From Trichoplax adhaerens (taxonomy: Eukaryota > Placozoa > Uniplacotomia > Trichoplacea > Trichoplacidae), in assembly GCF_000150275.1 (NCBI RefSeq), contig NW_002060943.1, positions 12,754,969 to 12,818,968 on the forward strand: a DNA stretch of 64,000 nucleotides, in the 5' to 3' direction. A program made the translations under genes and the position numbers. Position 1 is the stretch's first letter. The number at the start of each line of letters is the position of its first letter. Under the pieces are notes generated by a model. It had not been told where the DNA came from and made no database searches. It saw only the letters and a program-made list of their open reading frames with translations. Positions 32,331 to 47,300 of this stretch are shown here, in pieces.

Positions 32331-35300
32331 ATGAAAGTTGCAGCTTTATTAAAATTAGGCTACGTAAGTTTAAAATTTGTCTACTCTGATCAATCTATTT
32401 ATCTTTATATTATTTTTTCCTAATGTATTTCTCTAAAATTGTACTTAGATATTAATATTGTACCTAAGAATTGTGGTAGATGGCCATTCAATTTCCTTTA
32501 ATAGTGAAGAAATCAATTTCCTTAGTCAATTTGTACATACGGAAAGCACCGATGTAGATGAAGTTTCCTACCCATCCTTGCAATCCAGTGCAACTGCAGG
32601 TATAACTGGGCATAACAGAAAATCAAAATTAACTTTAGAGAATTTATTGATGAATTACTCAATGCTTAAGATTATTAGCTATAAGTTTGATCACTAATCT
32701 GTAAGAATTGAACTTTCGTTTAACCTGTGTGTTGCCTGGATCACGTAGGATTGCAAATTACTGAATCGAGTTTTGATAAACCAACAACAATTACGGAATA
32801 TTTAACACTGCTAGACGATGGATCTCACATTTTCTCAGGATCAAGTAGCTCCTTTGGTGATCTCACATCAGTTACTGCATTTTCTACACTAACTTCATCA
32901 GAAATTAAAGGTGATATTTTAGGACGCTTTCAAGCTTCTTCACTTGTTATAAAAACAAGTCTAATAGCTAGCATAGCTAAATATATATAGGCCGTAACAT
33001 ATACACCTTTATTCCGCTTTATCAAGCTGTATTAGTTTTACTAATCAAAAGTGTCGATATCATTCCTCCACAACAACGAATAATCTTGTTACTTTTACTA
33101 TATTTTCAGATGTTCTTGCTGAAACTAGCAAAGCCAGCTCCAGCGAGGCCTCCTTAGAATGGATGGGATTTTCTTCTTCTAATGGGAGTATCATATCAGC
33201 GAGCCGTATTTATACTCTTAATAATCAACAGGAATCTTTACAAAGTTTAGATACAGAGGATCGTCAAACAACGGTTACTTCCGTGTTAACCATGTCTATC
33301 TTATTAGAAGACGACAGTAAAGCTTCCAGAAGTCAAGATAAATTATCACTGACTACTGCTACAGAAAATTCTTTCGTTATTTCGTCTTTTGATTCTAGTT
33401 CGTCCGATATTATAACATCAGCTATTAGTAACCTACATGAAGAAAACTCTTTAGATACGATGAAAGGCGAGAATTTAATATTATCTGTAATATCTACTCT
33501 AACTACAACTTTGGTTGATATGGTAAGAGAAAGTAGCAATACTGTGAATGTTAAAGATTCCTTATTGACTACAATAACTAAACGTGATTTCCTGTCTTCC
33601 ACCTTGGATAATGCAGTCAAAGAATCGACTGCAAGCATGTCCAATGACGATATCATAACTTATCAGGATAAAAATTCGTTTATTACCTTTCTAGTTGACA
33701 CTTCATCAACTTTAAGCGAAATGCCTACGCTCTTACTTCTAGAGAATAGCAATAGTTTAAACCGTGTAGATGATTCTATCCATTCGAGTGATAAATTCTC
33801 ATCTACAGTCTCTTTGCCGTTAACGGAGGAAGCTTCTACAAAATCCGTTACGACTACCATCATTCCAAATGATCAAGGCGAAAAGCCATTAATTTTGCCC
33901 ACAGACATTTTGTCATCGTTAAAATTCGACCATACCATATCGACGAGAAGTTTAAATACCCCGGATCAAAATGACTCGTTATCGAGTTTGCATCCAGAAA
34001 ATCTTTACATGATAACCACAATTACTACAAGCGTAATCACATCTTTTATATTGAAAGAAAACAGCATGATTTCCAGTGATCAAAATACTTTTTCAGTCAT
34101 TACCGCTACCGAAATTGTTTTAATGAATTCATCTCTGGCTATTAGTGCATCAAATGTCGCGATATCCAACAGTGATACCGTCAATGAAGACGAAAGTTCT
34201 TCAAATAAGATAGATACAGACAATTTGGCATCAACCATAACATCCAGTCTGACTACAACTTTAGTTAACATCGTAAAGGAAAGCAGTGGGACTGAAGATA
34301 TTGAAGACAATTTATTATTGACTACGATAACTAAATCTGATTTTCTATCTTCTTCTTTGGACAATTTGGTACGAGATTCTGTAATAAGCATAACCAAAAT
34401 TCAAACCTTCAGTATTCAAGATAAAAGTTTATTCAGTAATTATCTATTAGTCATGACGTCAACTTCAACTTTCATTTCTTCAACTGCAGCTACTGATGAC
34501 CGGTACAGTCTAAACTATCTAAACCATTTCACGGATTCCATTGGTGAGTTTTCGTCTTCAATACCTGCAAAATCAACAGAAAACCTTAATACCTTAGGTG
34601 ATCAAAAGGAATCTTTGCCGAGTTTTGACACAGAAAATCTTTCCATTGGAACCATAGTTACTTCGATATTAACCACCTCTTTCATAAAAGCAGAAGCTAG
34701 TATGGTATCTAGTAGTCAGAATGATTTTTCAATTGCTACCACTACCGAAAACTCGTTTCAGAGTTCACCTTTACCCTCGAATATTACAAATATCGTCATA
34801 TCCAGTAGCAGTATCCTAAATGAAGAAGAAAATTCTTCAAGTAGGATAGATAAAGACAACTTGGCAACTACCATAACCTCAGATTTAACCACAACTTTAG
34901 TTATAACAGTAAAGGAAAGTAGCAGTACTACTGATGTTGAAGATAATTCATTATTGACTAGCATTACCAAATCTGATTTCCTACTTTCTTCAGTGGATCA
35001 TTCAGTGAAAGATTTTGTTATAAGCAAGACCAATATCTATACCTTCAGTATTCAAGATAAAAGTTTTACTTCAATTTTAACCACTTCTTTAATAGAAAAA
35101 GAAACAAGTTTAGCTTTAAATAGTCAGCACGACTTTTCGATCGCTTCTACAATTGACAACTCATTCCATAGTCCATCTTTACATTCGGAAATATCCCATG
35201 CTGTCATATCAAGTAGCGGTATCCTAAATGAAGGAGAAAATTCTAAAATTACGCTACATACAAACAATTTGACATCTTATATCACATTTGATTTGACCAC

Positions 35301-38300
35301 TACTACTTTGGTTGATATAATTAAAGAAAGTGGCAGTACTTTCGGTACTAAAGATGGTTCACCGATTACTGCATTTACTATCAGTAAAAATAATTTCCAA
35401 TCTTCTTTCATGGACAATTCCATAAGAGATTCTGCTATAACTGAGACTGATGCATATACACAGAACATCCAAAATTCATTTCATAATCTCCTGTCTGAGT
35501 ATACATCAACTTCAATTGAAATCTCTTCTATCCTATCCATAGGCAGCGAGAGTAGTTTAAAAAATCATGATGGTTTATCGTCCATTCCCATTACGAATCA
35601 ACTTTCTACCATCCATAATTCATCCTTGATTATGACTGCAATAAATAATTATAACAGTCAATCCACTACCGGTATCAACGCCATAAATGATGAAAGCCTA
35701 TTGCCAATCATTTCTGCTACAGACGATGTGGCATCTAGCATAGATTCGACTCCAGTGATAATGGCCTCGATGATATCACATGAAAATAACAGCATTGCCC
35801 CCTATCATTCTATTTCATCGACAATTATTTACACTGAAAATGTGTCTACCATTTCATCCATTAATTTTATTGAGGAAGAATCGAATACTTTAACCTCTAA
35901 GATCAATATCTCAAGTGAGCAAGAAGTACTCTCAAGAGTAACCACACCGGAAGATTATGCACTCAGTCTTTCATCGACTCTACCTGCACCCTTTTCTACT
36001 ACATCCGAAGAATTTTCGAGTATCAATCATCCAGAGCGATCTTCTTTCATGGCCGATATTGACGGCAATTTACTCACTTCCTCTATCCAGCATACGGTAG
36101 GTGATTTTACTACACAAATCAGCAGCATCAACACTTTAAGTGGCCAAGATGAAATCTTAACCATCGTAGACACAAATATTCTGCTGCCGAGTACCGAATC
36201 TATTCTAGGTAAAATATCTTCCATATCCTCGATAAATAGCAATAGAATATCAGATTATCAAGACCATTTCATTTCAACCATAGAGAGTGAAGAACTTCCT
36301 ACAATAGCATCTTCAATTGAAACGGAATATACTTTTACTTTAAAAACTCCAAGCCATTATGCGCAAAGTAACCAAGATGGTCATCAGGATAACTCTTTAT
36401 CGATAATAAACACATATGATCGCTTCAATAGCATTACTTCTACTCTAGTTATAGCTGCATCCATCTTGCCAATAAGTGATAGTAGTCATAGTAAATTAGA
36501 GTACGACGAGAGTTTATCATCGATTGCTAATGTTGGCGTGCCAATGAATAGCGCCTTATACTTCTCAGAGAGTGAATCTGTTACATCAATCGCTAGCATC
36601 GCTATTCCAAGCGATGGAAAGAACTCTTTCATAGTCACAGATTCAAAAAATCTTGCATCCACTATTTTCTCCACGGAAATTGATACTGGATTGATCTCAT
36701 CAGTGGACAGCCATAGCGCTTTCGAGTATCTAGAAAGCGTATCCTTTCAGCAAGCTATAACCTCAAAGGATTACTCGCTTAATCCATCTAGCAACTTGAT
36801 AGAAAATGTATCTAGTGTAACAAGTAGCAATACGATAGAGCAAATTGACCAAGACAAGCCTTCATTTATAAGTAATGTAAGTCTACTTAGTAACGTTCTG
36901 TCAACTCCAGTAATGGTAGCATCTATCTTATCAACATTCTTCGATCATAGCAGTATTTTAAATCATCCAGATCAATCCTTAGCTAGTGATAGTGAACAAA
37001 ATCTTGCTTCCATCACCGAATCCAATTTGGTTCTAATCCCATCTATTTTTCCAATCAATAATAGCAGTATTGAAGGTGATTTAGATAGTTTCTCCATCAT
37101 TGTAGCATCAGGTTCGAATGCTGGTCCATCCACTGCAGATTTCAATAGAACACAAACGAATACTATTATAATATCAGCTACTGTTAATATCCTGAGCGAT
37201 CAAGATGAATCTTTACTGATTGATGATACAAAAGAAGTACTAACCAACATTAAATCTATATTAGAAGTATCGGCATCGGCAACATTAAACTATCTTGATA
37301 ATACTTCTGAAAACAGAGAAGAGTCGTCCATTCTATCCTCAATTGCTACAGCAGAGAATTCATTCTTTGCCAACTCTAAATCGAACGAAAAGGATTTCAT
37401 TGCAACAACTATCGATTTATTAAGCGATGTAGATCTATCCTTACCTTTTATTAACCAACAAAATAGTCAATCCACTGTATCCAATCCGTCTGCGATGCTA
37501 TCCATTTTCCTAACGGATGATAATAGTCTCGTCGATTCTTCAGACAGCCTGTTATTGACTCCAGATATTGGTCTTGATAATGGTTTATTGACTAAGAGCT
37601 TTGATTCAATACAAACTGCTACCACTATCATATCAACTAACGTCCATATCCAAAGTGATGAAGACGAATCTTTGGTGATCACAAATACAAAAGATTTCCT
37701 ATCGAATCATCAATCCACGTTAATCATAACAACATCTACTACAATCATGAACAGTATTGATATCTCTCAATATGCAGAGGATTCTTTACTGGTATTCTCC
37801 ATAACTACTGAGGATAATTCGTATGTGATTAGTTCTAAATCTGTACAAAAGGATATAACTACAACAAATGTTAATATCCTAAGTGACCAAAACGGGTCTT
37901 TGCTGATGATTACCACGGGAGAAGTGCAACAAAATGTCTTATCCGTCAGCGAATCTAACCTGAATATAACCGCATCGAATGCTCTTATAATCACATCTGT
38001 TTTATCAATAGACGATGACAGCTTTACAGCTTCTATAAGCAGTCTGCCATTGACTACAAATACTGATCATGAAGATAGCTTGCTAACAAATAACTCTGAT
38101 TCAAAACAGATTACCTCCTTTACAATATCAACCAACATCAATATCTCAAGTGATGAAGATGAATCTTTGCTGATCGCGAACACAGAAGATTTCCTGTCAA
38201 ATCATAAATCCACATTAGTTACAACCGATTTAATAGCGCTAATAAATACTAATGGTATCTCTCAATATGGAGATGATTCATCATTGATGTTACCCATTGC

Positions 38301-41300
38301 CACTAAAGATAATTCTTTGATGACTAATTCTAAATCTGTACAATACAATTTAGCCATTACAAGTATCCATATCATAAGCGATCAATCTTTGCTAATTAAT
38401 ACAGAAGAAGAGCCACAAAATCTCTTATCCATTAGCGAATCTAGCCTGGATATAACCGCGTCAAATTCTCTTATAATCACATCTGTTTTACTGGTAGACG
38501 ATAGCAGCTTTACAGATTCTTTAGGCAGTCTGTCGTTGGCTACTACAAACACTGGCCTTGGTGATAGTCTGTTAACCAATAGCCTTAATTTAATACAAAC
38601 TATTTCAGCTGCAGAATTAACTAATCTCAATATCTTAAGCGATAAAGACAAATCTTTGGTGATCGTTGACACAGACGATTTCCAATCGAATCATCAATCC
38701 ACGTTAGCTATAACGGCGTCTGCTACATTTATGAACACCAACGGTATCTCTCAATATGGAGAGATTTCATCAATGATATTCCCTATTGCCACTGAGGATA
38801 ATTCGTTCGCGACTAGTTCTAAATCTGTACAAAATAAATCAGCTACAACAAGTATCACCATCCTAAGTGATCAATCTGTACTGATTAATACAGAAGAAGT
38901 GCCACAAAATCTCTTATCCATTAGCGAATCTAACTTGAATATAACCGCATCTAATCCTCTTATAATCACATCTGTATTACTGTTAGACGATAGCAGCTTT
39001 ATAGATTCTTCCGGCAGTTTGTCATTTATGACGAACAGCGGCCTTGATGATAGTCTATTAACTAACAACCTTAATTTAATACAAACCGTCTCTGCTGCAG
39101 AATCAACCGATCTCAATAGCTTAAGCAAAGAAGATGAATCTTTGGTGATCGCTAACACAGAAGATTTCCTATCGAATCATCAATCCACGTTAGTTAGTGG
39201 GGTATTCCTAAATACTAACGGTATCTCTCAATATGGAGAGGATTCATCATTGATGTTACCCATTGCCACTGAAGATTATTCGTTCACGACTGGTTCTAAA
39301 TCTATACAAAACAATTTAGTTACAACAAGTATCGCTATCCTAAGTGATCAATCAGTACTGATTGAGACAGAAGAAGTGCCACAAAATCTCCTATCCATTA
39401 GCGAATCTAACTTGGATATAACCGCATCTAATCCTTTTACAACCACGTCTGTTTTACTAGTGGACGATAGCAGCTTTATAGATTCTTCCGCAATTCAGTC
39501 GTTTACTATGAATATCAATCTTGATAATAGCCTGTTGACGAACAGCCTTAATTTAATACAAACCGTCTCTGCTGCAAAATCAACCAATCTCAATAGCTTA
39601 AGCAAAGAAGATGAATCTTTGGTGATCGCTAACACAGAAGATTTCCTATCGAATCATCAATCCACGTTAGTTAGTGGGGTATTCCTGAATACTAACGGTA
39701 TCTCTCAATATATGGAGGATTCATCATTGGTATTTCCTATTACCATAGAGGATAATTCGCTCACGGCTAGCTCTAAATCTGTTCAAAACAATTTAGCTAC
39801 AACAAGTATCACTATCCTAAGTGATCAATCAGTACTGATTAAAACAGAAGAAGTGCCACAAAATCTCCTATCCATTAGCGAATCTAACTTGGATATAACT
39901 GCATCTAATCCTTTTACAACCACGTCTGTTTTACTAGTGGACGATAGCAGCTTTATAGATTCTTCCGCCATTCAGTCCTTTACTATAAATACCAATCTTG
40001 ATAATAGCCTGTTGACGAACAGCCTTAATTTAATAGAAATCGTCTCTGCTGCAAAATCAACCAATCTCAATAGCTTAAGCAAAGAAGATGAATCTTTGGT
40101 GATCGCTAATACAGAAGATTTCCTATCGAATCATCAATCCACGTTAGTTAGTGGGGTATTCCTGAATACTAACGGTATCTCTCAATATATGGAGGACTCA
40201 TCATTGGTATTTCCTATTACCATAGAGGATAATTCGCTCACGGCTAGCTCTAAATCTGTTCAAAACAATTTAGCTACAACAAGTATCAATATCATCAACG
40301 ATCAATCTGTACTGATTAATACAGAAGAAGAGCCGCAAAATCTCCTATCCATTAGCCAATCTAACTTGGATACAACCATATCTAATCCTCTTATCATTAC
40401 ATCTGCTTTACTAGACGTTAGCATCTTTACAGATTCTTTTGGCAGTCTATCGCTCACTACAAATATCGGCCTTGATGATGGTCAGTTGATGAACAGCCTT
40501 AATTTACTACAAACTATCTCCAAAGTAACATCAACTGATCTCAATATCTATAGTGATGAAAAAGAATCTTTGCTGACTGCTGACACAGAAGACTTTCCAT
40601 CGAATCATCCATCTGCATTAGTCATAACAACTTTGACTACATTAATTAATACCAACAGTATCTCTCAATATGTAGAGGATTCATCATGGAACTTCCCCAT
40701 CGAGGATAATTCGTTTACGACTAGTTCTAAATCTGTACAAAACAATTTAGCTACAACAACCATCAATATCCTTAGTGATCAATCTGTACTGATTAATACA
40801 GAAGAAGTGTCACAAAATCTCTTATCCATTAGCGAATCTAACCTGGATATAACCGCATCTAATCCCCATATAATCCCATCTGTTTTACCAATAGACGATA
40901 GCAGTTTTACAGGTTCTTCAGCCAGTCTGTCGTTGACTACAAATTTCGGCCTTGATGATAGCCAGTTGACGAATAGCCTTCATTTAATACAAACAATCTC
41001 CGCTGCAAGATCTACTGATCTCAATAGTTTAAGCGATGAAGATGAGTCCTTAATGATCGCTGATACAGAAGACTTCCTATCGAATCATCCATCCTCATTT
41101 ATTACTACAACTTTTACTACATTCATGACTAGTAATAATATCTCTGAATACGTAGAGGATTCATCATTGGTGTTCCCCATTGCCACCGAAGATGATTCGT
41201 TTACGACTAGTTCTAAATTTGTACAAAGCGATTTAGCTGCAACAAGTATCACTATCCTAAGCGATCAATCTGTGCTGATTAATACAGAAGAAGTGCTACA

Positions 41301-44300
41301 AAATCTCTTATCCATTAGCAAATCTAATCTGGATATAACCGCATCTAATCCCCTTATAATTACATCTGTTTTACCAATAGACGATAGTAGTTTTACAGGT
41401 TCTTCAGCCAGTTTATCGTTGACTACAAACACCAGCCATAATGATAGCCTATTGACGAACAGCCTTAATTTAGTACAAACCGTCTCCTCTGCAAGATCAA
41501 CTGATCTTAATATCTTAAGCGATGAAGATGAATCTTTAATGATCTCTATCACAGAAGATTTCCTATCGAATCACCAATCTGCATTGGTTATAACAGCTTT
41601 AACTACATTAATTAACACCAACGGTATCTATCAATATGCAGAGGATTCATCGTTGTTGCTCTCCATGGACACTAAGGAATATTTGTTCACGACTAGCTCT
41701 AATTCTGTAGAAAAGGATTTAATCACAACCAATATCACTATCCTAAGTGATCAAAACGAATCTGTACAGATGATCACTATAGGAGAAGGGCCACAAAATC
41801 TCTTTTCCATCGTCCAATCCAATCTGGTTATAACTGCATCGAATCCTCTAGTAATCACATCTGCTTTTCCAATCCATGATGGCAGCTTAGTACATTCTTT
41901 AAACAGTCTATCGTGGACTACCAACACTGATCTTGTACATAATCTGTCAATAAACAGCTCTGACTTAATCCATACCACTTCCATTACAAAATCAAGCAAC
42001 ATTAATATCTTAAGTGATAAAGTTGATTCTTTACTAATCACTGACACAGAAGATTTCCTATCAGATCATCAATCCACGTTAGCCATAACTGTGTCTACAG
42101 TCATGAATAGTCACGATATCTCTCAATATGTACAAGATTCTACATTGGTATTCCCCACTGAGGCTAATTCGTTGACGATTAGCTCAAAATCTGCAGAAAT
42201 GGATTTAGCTAAAACAAATGTTAATATCCTAAGTGATCAATCTTTGCTGATTACCACAGAACAAGTGCCAGGAAATCCCTCAGCTATAACCCAATCCAAC
42301 CTGGGCATAACTACATCAAATCCTCTTACAATTCTAATTCCGTCTATTTTACCAATGGACGATAGCAGTTTTACAGATTCTTCAACCAGTCTATCGTTGA
42401 CTATAAACATTAGTCTTAAAGACAGTTTGTCCACAAGTAGCTCCAATTCAATGCAAACCTCCCTCATTCGAATATCCACCAACATCAATATCTTAAGTGA
42501 TGAAGATGAATCTTGGCTAATCACTAACACAGAAGATTTCCTATCGAATCACCAATCTACATTCGCCCTAACTGCATCGACAATATTGATCAATACCAAT
42601 AGTTTCTCTCAAAATGGAGATGATTCAACATGGAGGTTCCCCATCGCCACGGAAGACAATTTGCTAAGGATTAGCTCAAACTCTGTCGAAAAAGAATTGA
42701 CGACAGCCATCATCCCCATTTTAAGTCATCAAGAGGAATCAGTGCTGACAACAAATCTTGGGAATCTCCAACCGCTTTCCAGCATAGTATTGAGCATAGG
42801 TCCAGCTACCTTCCAACTCGAGGCAAGTATTTCAGAAGATTACCATGATTCCTCCAATGTTATTGCTAGCAACGAAATTCCTATTCTACCATCCTCTATC
42901 CTTACCGTCAAGGATACTCTACTCTTTAGCAGTGTTTTTAGCGCAGTAGATCAGTCTTTCATGACAAAAATGACCTTAAACGACCTATCTGACATAGTAT
43001 CAATATCGGATGTCTCGAATCAATCACTAGCCATGTTGGACAGAAGTAGTCGTTCAGAATATCAAGAAGGTTCATTGCTCATTTCGCCAACTACTTCATC
43101 TCTAATAATGTCGCCTTCACAAATGGATGAGAACGATTTCATTTCAGCCTTTAGCATCACTCAATTAATCCATGATGAGGAATATTCTTCGTCAGCAGAA
43201 GCATTGCTTCATCAATCGCTCTATCTATCCAATTCTGCCTTTTCGCAATTCTCCCATCTACCAATCTACAGCAATACCATTCCAAGCCATCAAGGCAATT
43301 TACCTTCAACCATTTCCTCCTTGTATTCCAATGTTGTTCCCTCTAGCGGGATAGAGCTCGTTAGCAGCCGTGATATCTTCACTGATCAGGATGAAATTTT
43401 ACTAGTAACTACAAAAGTAAATAACTTAATTTCTATGACAGCATCTGGAAATGTCTTGATCATTTCAACGAGTAGGATAAATGCTATAAGTGATGGCGAA
43501 GATTCGTTATCGTATGGAAGTACAAATACGATTCTATCTGATGTTCCATCGACTACTATTGCAACATGGTTGGACTCTAACACCATTTCAGATTATCAAC
43601 AAGACTTATCGTTTGCAAGCACCAATATCCTTCAGCCGGATATTGCATCCACTACCACTGCTACCCCTATCCTCTTTCAACTAGACACTAACACCTTGTC
43701 AGATTATCAAGAAAATTTGCCGTTTGCGAGCACTCACAATCTCCAGCTGGATATTGCATTGATTACCATTGCTACACCAATCACCTTCCAACTAGATACT
43801 AACACCTTTTCGCATTACCAAGAAAGTTTATCGTTTGCAAGCATAAACAATATTTATCCTGAGATAGTGTCGAAAACCATTGCAACATCTATCGCTTTAC
43901 AGCTAGATACGAACTCGATTTCAGATTATCAACAGAGTTTGCCGTTTGCAAGCACCAATATTCTTCAGCCGGATATTGCATCGGCTACCATTGCAACTGC
44001 AAACATCTTGCAGCTGGACACCAACACCATTTTAAATTATCAAGGAAGTTTATCGTTTGCAAGCACTAATAACTTTCAGCCGGATATCTCAAATTACAAG
44101 CAGAGTTTACCGCTAGTAAGCACTAAGATTTATCAGCCGGATATTGCATCGACTACCTTTGCAACACCAATCATCTTGCAGCTAGACTCAAACACCATTT
44201 CCAATTACCAAGAAAGTTTATCGTTTGCAAGCTCTAATAATCTTCAGCAGGATATTTCATATTACAAGCAGAGTTTACCGCTTGCAAGCACTAAGATTTA

Positions 44301-47300
44301 TCAGCCGGATATTGCATCGACTACTATTGCAACGCCAATCATCTCGCAGCTAGACACAAACACCATTTCAGATTACCAAGAAAGTTTATCATTTGCTAAC
44401 ACAAATAATAATCATCTTGAAAATGCATCGACTACCATTGCCACACCAATCATCTTACAACTAAATGCTAGCACAACTTTAAAGGACCAACAGGGTTTAT
44501 CATTGGCAAGCACAAATATTCTCCAATCCGATTTTAAATCGACTGCCAAGGAGAGTTTACCAACTACTGCAGAAACACATTGGATTCAAACACGATCCAT
44601 TTCTGATTACAGTAATTTCTACAGTAAAGATGATCTATCAGCTGTAGTTTCCTTTGGCTTTAGTAGCATATCTATGAAACTGTCATCAACCCTCCTTGAA
44701 ACTTTTCCAATGACCAGTTCGAAAGTTTATGAAGGTTTATCCAGTACTATTTTGGCTTCTGAAATAAGATCTTCTATAACGCTGTCTTCAACGGCTACCT
44801 TTAGCTTACCTACATTTTACACATTCAGTTCTAATCAGTACGTCTCTAGCTTTCGACCATCTTCATTAACAGCATCGACTGCAGCCAACATCAACACTTA
44901 CGAAAGCTTGGCTTTCGCTTCGAACATTGCAAAGTCAGTGGAATCCATTAATACTCCATTTATTCCACAAAGTGAAGAATCCACGCAATTATTATCCAAT
45001 ATCATCACGTTATCCTTTCCTTCGTTCAGCATAGGCCATGTTACTTCATTCTATCCTCCTACGAGTAATTCGCCAACTCCTACTTCTGCTTTGGTTAACA
45101 CTACCTTGCAGAGTTTATTAGACAGCATGCACACCTTGACATCAAGTTCTTCTGATATCAATGTAGCATCATCAGTTATTCCTAAACCTATAGCTAGCAG
45201 TTTAGACACTATCTCTCTGATTTTTAAGATAGACAATACGACTGGTAGCCTAATGGATTCGTATACTCCCTCTTATTCTCCAACATCATCTATCAATATC
45301 TTGCCCATATCGGCGAATCGATCATCCGCAGCATCGACTACCATTTCAGCTGATGTTGAAATATCGAGCTCCATCATCAGTATAGATAAATCCCCTTCTG
45401 GGTTAATAACTACTAAAAATTTAGCGTCTTTACCTTTATTATCTGGCTCAACAGCAGGAATGATTAGCTCTAAACTATTTACTACCGATATTCTATCCTA
45501 TACGAACAATTCCACTTCAAGCATCCAAGTAGAAATATCTGCATCCAAGCCAATTTTAATTGCAACAAATCCTCTTACTAGCGGTATAAATAATTATAAT
45601 CCAAGTCCAACAACCTTACTTACAACAACGTCTTCGGCTGTGTTTTCCGCTACGCCAACAATTAATCCTTGCCAAAGTAATCCTTGTAAACCGTTTGCAG
45701 TTTGTTATCCGCAACAATCTTTACCTAGCCAGTACTTCTGTCGATGTAGAGTAGGCTATTACCAGCTAAATCCGAACATTTTCTTAACAAGCAGCCAAGG
45801 ATGTTTAGGTATCGTGATTGGAGTAATTCTGCATTATAGATAGTTACCTGGGGCTATAAATTGATTGCCTTGCCATACGTCTTGAAGAGCGTAGATTCTC
45901 CATTTATCGTTTCATAATGAATAATTTTTCGTGCTTGTGTACAAACTGAAAATTTTTACCGTCGTTATTTCAATCGTGTACTACGATGGCATTTTAAATT
46001 ATTGTAATCGTATGTGAAAAATCTGAGGCTAAATATATCAATCTACAACTAAACAGTTTAAAATAGCGATTGATATGCTTTGTATTTTATCCACGGAATT
46101 GTAGAAGGAATCTATTTTTCTGGTCTGTTAACTCTCGATGCAGCTTTTTTCCCGTCGTTAAATGATGCCACTAGCCAAAAAGGACAACAAATTAAACATG
46201 AAAGCAAATTACTGGTATCGCCCTTTATTCGCACTAACGATAGTACCTTATCCAATCTATTAAACTACTGACATCTTTAACTGATCATTTTCATGTTGTC
46301 CTTAGATGGAAGAAGCAATACGAAATAGCGCAGTGACTGCTAGCAACTTTATCTATATTTTCATTGTTGGCCTTAGGTAAGGAAATCATGTTAAGTAATC
46401 CTTAATAGATAAAGCAAGCATGAGTAAAGGAATGGGAATCAGGCAATTATTTCTTACACATTACAGCAATCTACAAAGCTGTTTGCATTTTAAAATGGCT
46501 TTTACTTTAACCAATAGCGAATGATATTTGCAGTATATCCAGTACAAGTAATTAATAAATTAATAACTGTGTTTATATTATAGATCTGGAAGCATTCTGG
46601 TCGATTTTTATGCTATCTATGATAGTAACGCGACAGTCAATGAAATCATTCTTGAAACAACTATTAAACAACATGTACGATTCGTGGATAATTTTGTAGT
46701 TCAAACTGTTAATATGACAGGTAGGACAACTCGCTTTACATGTAATATTAGATATATCCGTTAAGTCTAACTCAGATATTACCATGGAAAATTAGAAACA
46801 AATGAATGCTTAGACGATAATGATCCCTGCTCTGGTGAAGAAAAGCTATGCATCGATTTAGAATATGGGTTTAAATGTGAAAACTGTCCTGTCGGCTTTC
46901 TATTTAATTCATCTAGCAAAGGGTGTTCAGGTAATTATTGCATACTATTCAATTTACAGTTTGCCATTAAATAGCCCTAGTGAGAGTATAGTCTTAGTTT
47001 TGACAAATCAACATTTATCAAATGCGAGAAATTATGTTTTAATAGAGTTAAAGCAGATTCATATCATTTATGCTGGTACTTGATCGATAATATGTACTAA
47101 TGGATGAAAATACTATCTAGTGCTGCCTAAAATTTGGCTAATAGCAATAATCATTATTCCCGTACTAGACATCAACGAATGTATTGGCGGCACCAATCCT
47201 TGCAATAGCAATAAGAAATGTGTTAATACCAATGGAAGTTATGCATGCCGGCCGGAATCAACTACTAAACCACCTCTCGGTATTTGCCTCTTAGAGATTA

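Noticed and set aside
33333-45236. About fifteen minus-strand open frames of 60-107 codons inside the giant mucin exon
   Set aside because: They are shadows of the repeat-rich plus-strand exon and recur with its repeat period.
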